Shown piece after piece: positions 5,897 to 8,295 of a stretch of 8,295 nt of DNA (the first letter of the stretch is position 1; every line of letters begins with the position of its first letter). Made by a program: the position numbers and the translations under genes. The stretch covers positions 1 to 8,295 of the forward strand of contig DNFZ01000178.1 in assembly GCA_003486785.1 (NCBI GenBank), given 5' to 3'. The notes under the pieces were generated by a model. The model was given only the letters and a program-made list of their open reading frames with translations. It ran no database searches and was not told the DNA's origin. The stretch is from Clostridiales bacterium (GTDB lineage: Bacteria > Bacillota > Clostridia > Christensenellales > CAG-138).

Positions 5897-5932
5897 TCAC
5901 GCGAAACGCAGTTTATATAGGAGAGAGAACGT

Positions 5933-7453
5933 ATGGAACAACCGCTTGACCAGCAGAATCAGGAACAGGAACTCACGCAGGAGCAGCTGTCCGAGCTGTT
6001 GCAGGTGCGCCGCGATAAGCTCGGCGTTTTGCAGGCTGCGGGAAACGATCCCTTTGCCAACACCACCTATGATGTGAGCCACCATAGCAGCGATATATTA
6101 GCCATGCCTCAGCCACCGGACGGGCAGCAAGGCGTGCAGGTCTCCATCGCGGGGCGCATGATCTCTCGTCGCATCATGGGCAAGGCGAGCTTTGCGCACC
6201 TGCTGGATGCCAAAGGGCGCATTCAGGTATATCTAAAGCGGGACGATCTGGGAGAAGATATTTACAACGCGTTTAAAACCTTCGACATCGGCGACATCAT
6301 CGGCGTGAAGGGTTATGTATTCGTCACGAGAACGGGCGAAACCAGCGTGCATGCCCAGGAGGTTACGCTTTTGAGCAAGTCGCTTCGCCCGCTGCCGGAG
6401 AAGTTCCACGGCTTGAAAGATCCGGAGCTGCGGTATCGCCAACGGTTTGTCGATCTCATTGTCAATCCTGACGTGCGCGATATGTTTCAAAAGCGCAGTC
6501 GCATCATCTCGGAAATCCGCCGTCGCATGGATGAGCGCGGGTTTATCGAGGTTGAAACCCCTGTGCTCAACACGACGGCCAGCGGCGCCTCCGCACGCCC
6601 GTTTGTAACGCATCACAACACCCTCGATCTGGACATGTACCTGCGCATTGCCACCGAGCTGCACCTCAAAGAATGCGTGGTCGGCGGGCTGGAGCGCGTT
6701 TACGAGATCGGACGGCTGTTTCGCAACGAAGGCATGGACGCGATGCACAACCCGGAGTTTACGACCATCGAGGCGTATCAGGCGTATACCGATTACAACG
6801 GCATGATGGAACTGGCGGAGGATCTCTTCTCGCGCTGCAGCATTGCGGTCAACGGTACGACGAAGATCACCTATCAGGGGCAGGATATCGATCTGACACC
6901 GCCTTATGCACGCGTCTCGATGAACGAGGCGGTGCGCAAGGTGACGGGCGTGGACTTCTACGCCTGCGCAACCGACGAGGAAGCGCGGGAAAAGGCGAAG
7001 GCGCTCAAGCTTGAGGTCAAGGACAAAACCGCGTCTCGCGGGAAGCTGCTGGCCGAGGCGTTTGACGCGTTTGTCGAGGACACACTGATTCAACCGACGT
7101 TTATCATCGACTATCCGGTGGAAATATCCCCGCTGAGCAAGCGCAAGCCCGCAGCGCCGCACCTGACGGAGCGGTTTGAGCTTTTTATCGCGGGCCACGA
7201 GTACGCAAACGCATTCTCGGAGCTCAACGACCCTGTCGATCAGCGCGGCAGATTTACGCAGCAGGCAAACGAGCGCGCCAAGGGCGACGACGAGGCGATG
7301 ATGATCGACGAGGACTTCTGCCTCGCGCTGGAGTATGGCCTGCCTCCGACGGGCGGCATCGGCATCGGCATCGACCGCATGGTGATGCTGCTCACCAACG
7401 CTGCAACCATTCGGGACGTGCTGCTCTTCCCGACCATGAAGCCGATTTTATGA
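5933..7453 (+). CDS. lysS: Lysyl-tRNA synthetase, class II
   Basis: A 506-residue enzyme, the usual length, charging tRNA-Lys with lysine at the cost of ATP. An N-terminal Gln/Glu-rich helix is followed by the OB-fold anticodon-binding domain (about 67-145, with IAGRMISRRIMGKASFAHL and KGRIQVYL). The hallmark LRPLPEKFHGLKDPELRYRQR (151-171) links it to the catalytic domain. Class II motif 1 is RSRIISEIRRRMDERGFIEVETP (about 188-210). Motif 2 includes RLFRNEGMDAMHNPEF (261-276), with Arg264 and Glu266 for ATP. Motif 3 is GGIGIGIDRMVML (474-486), with the ATP-binding Arg482. The lysine-pocket region YANAFSELNDPVDQRGRF (424-441) is bacterial LysS-like. The start ATG 5933 has AGGAGAG about 7 nt upstream. 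No frameshift is seen. It stands as a single gene between two terminators, upstream of an rRNA operon. Confidence 0.97.
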   Translation: MEQPLDQQNQEQELTQEQLSELLQVRRDKLGVLQAAGNDPFANTTYDVSHHSSDILAMPQPPDGQQGVQVSIAGRMISRRIMGKASFAHLLDAKGRIQVYLKRDDLGEDIYNAFKTFDIGDIIGVKGYVFVTRTGETSVHAQEVTLLSKSLRPLPEKFHGLKDPELRYRQRFVDLIVNPDVRDMFQKRSRIISEIRRRMDERGFIEVETPVLNTTASGASARPFVTHHNTLDLDMYLRIATELHLKECVVGGLERVYEIGRLFRNEGMDAMHNPEFTTIEAYQAYTDYNGMMELAEDLFSRCSIAVNGTTKITYQGQDIDLTPPYARVSMNEAVRKVTGVDFYACATDEEAREKAKALKLEVKDKTASRGKLLAEAFDAFVEDTLIQPTFIIDYPVEISPLSKRKPAAPHLTERFELFIAGHEYANAFSELNDPVDQRGRFTQQANERAKGDDEAMMIDEDFCLALEYGLPPTGGIGIGIDRMVMLLTNAATIRDVLLFPTMKPIL

Positions 7454-7510
7454 GCTGCGTCGACAAAGCAGCGCGCACGAACGCGGGGTAACGCGGATAA
7501 GCGCTTATAC

Positions 7511-7544
7511 AAGCCTGCCTACGGGTTTCCGCGGGCAGGCTTTT
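7511..7544 (+). terminator. Hairpin terminator after lysS
   Basis: AAGCCTGCC (7511-7519) pairs with GGCAGGCTT (7534-7542). An inner CGG/CCG stem caps it with a GTTT loop. Only four T follow (7541-7544), so the U-tract is short, but the 9 bp GC-rich stem and its place 58 nt after the stop make it a good candidate. Confidence 0.75.
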
Positions 7545-7545
7545 A

Positions 7546-7730
7546 CAATGCAAGAAGAAGGGAAAACGATCAGAAACACGCTATATATAGGAAGTTTTCG
7601 CGTCTAAAAAATCCGTTTTATAAAATCAAGAAAAACAGAGAATGAGAACAAACGTTACGGATATTTTGAAATAAACGTCTAGGAAGCGCGATAAAGACGA
7701 AATATGCTGAAAATCTCCCATAAGTGCCCT
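7546..7730. other. AT-rich non-coding stretch upstream of rRNA promoter
   Basis: This stretch has no supported gene. It is much richer in A and T than the genes around it, especially 7580-7680, and contains TTTTATAAAA (7616-7625). Such AT-rich DNA often acts as UP elements for rRNA promoters. A possible extra promoter is TTGAAA (7666-7671) with GATAAA (7690-7695), 18 bp apart. A short open frame on the minus strand across 7679-7897 has no recognisable content or ribosome site. Confidence 0.4.
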
Positions 7731-7759
7731 TTGTCTTGCGCCTGATTCGCTGCTATACT
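7731..7759 (+). promoter_or_regulatory. Probable rRNA operon promoter
   Basis: TTGTCT (7731-7736), 17 bp and TATACT (7754-7759), preceded by TG at 7751-7752 (extended -10), lie about 235 nt before the 16S 5' end. The predicted start is near 7766. Distance, AT-rich upstream DNA and the rRNA leader features that follow support the assignment. I did not identify a FIS-like or GC discriminator element with certainty. Confidence 0.65.
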
Positions 7760-7765
7760 AAGCAA

Positions 7766-7995
7766 GCTGTCGCAGAAACAAACAAAAACGACGGCGTTGC
7801 TAAGCCCTCGAAAGAAGGAAAAAGCGACGATGAGCACCTTGAAAACTATATAGTGCAAGAAACAAAAAACAAGCCAGTAATTCTGAGGCAAGGGCACTGC
7901 AAAGTGCTTAAGTTAAGGAATGAAATAACGCAACGAATTTGAGTGAGCGTACAAAGTAAGTGAGCTAACGAGTCCGAAAGGACTTGTCAGAGATT
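7766..7995 (+). other. Pre-16S rRNA leader with boxA-like element
   Basis: This untranslated leader carries a boxA-like antitermination element at 7831-7845, whose TTGAAAACT core matches the TTTGAAAACT found in Bacillus rRNA leaders. Two small hairpins with GNRA loops follow: GCACT/AGTGC around GCAA (7894-7907), and AGTCC/GGACT around GAAA (7971-7984). AGTGAGC is repeated at 7942-7948 and 7959-7965. The last part probably pairs with sequence beyond 16S to form the RNase III processing stem, which is outside the window. Confidence 0.55.

Positions 7996-8295
<300 letters not shown>

Noticed and set aside
5855..5932. T-box riboswitch before lysS
   Set aside because: The gap after the greA terminator is under 80 nt and lacks a T-box core sequence or antiterminator stem.
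6233..7198. 321-codon open frame antisense to lysS
   Set aside because: Composition is typical of a complement-strand shadow, with no recognisable domain. lysS is fully supported in the other direction.
7724..7942. 72-codon open frame on the plus strand before 16S
   Set aside because: It spans the probable rRNA promoter and boxA-like leader, has no ribosome site and no recognisable sequence.

Overview
The window looks like a core chromosomal segment of a Gram-positive bacterium of the class Clostridia. The evidence is the first ~300 nt of a 16S rRNA gene of clostridial type, a greA-lysS gene pair, a cysteine-rich N-terminus on an Mrp-type ATPase of the kind I associate with Clostridia, strong sigma-A-type promoters and AGGAGG-like ribosome binding sites. 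Base composition is moderately GC-rich. I cannot place the genus. Christensenellales-like lineages are a guess that a full 16S sequence would settle.

Region 1 (1-1331, +): the 3' end of L-threonine 3-dehydrogenase (tdh) overlaps glycine C-acetyltransferase (kbl) by ATGA. Together they are the two-step pathway from threonine to glycine plus acetyl-CoA.

Region 2 (1370-2119, +): a small type II toxin-antitoxin module of the Phd-Doc type. Antitoxin and toxin overlap by GTGA. A near-palindromic hairpin in front of it can act both as the kbl terminator and, since it contains the likely -35 box, as an autoregulatory operator. A hairpin plus T-run closes the module.

Region 3 (2142-3480, -): a two-gene unit read leftwards from a perfect TTGACA/TATAAT promoter, namely an Mrp/NBP35-type iron-sulfur carrier ATPase followed by a small single-domain cupin. 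This unit converges on the toxin gene and diverges from region 4.

Region 4 (3625-5256, +): a short unrecognised protein with one membrane anchor and a Pro/Thr-rich tail, made from an extended -10 promoter and coupled by ATGA to a DusB-type tRNA-dihydrouridine synthase.

Region 5 (5253-8295, +): greA, from a perfect consensus promoter whose -35 overlaps the dus stop codon, then a strong terminator, lysS, another hairpin terminator, about 540 nt of non-coding DNA with an rRNA promoter and leader, and the 5' part of a 16S rRNA gene cut by the window edge. Dihydrouridine synthesis, transcript-cleavage rescue, tRNA-Lys charging and rRNA form an information-processing neighbourhood.

I found no CRISPR array, transposase, prophage gene, integrase or clearly new multi-gene system. 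The parts most worth a second look are the toxin-antitoxin module with its dual-use hairpin, the unknown membrane protein coupled to dus, and the Mrp-cupin pair.
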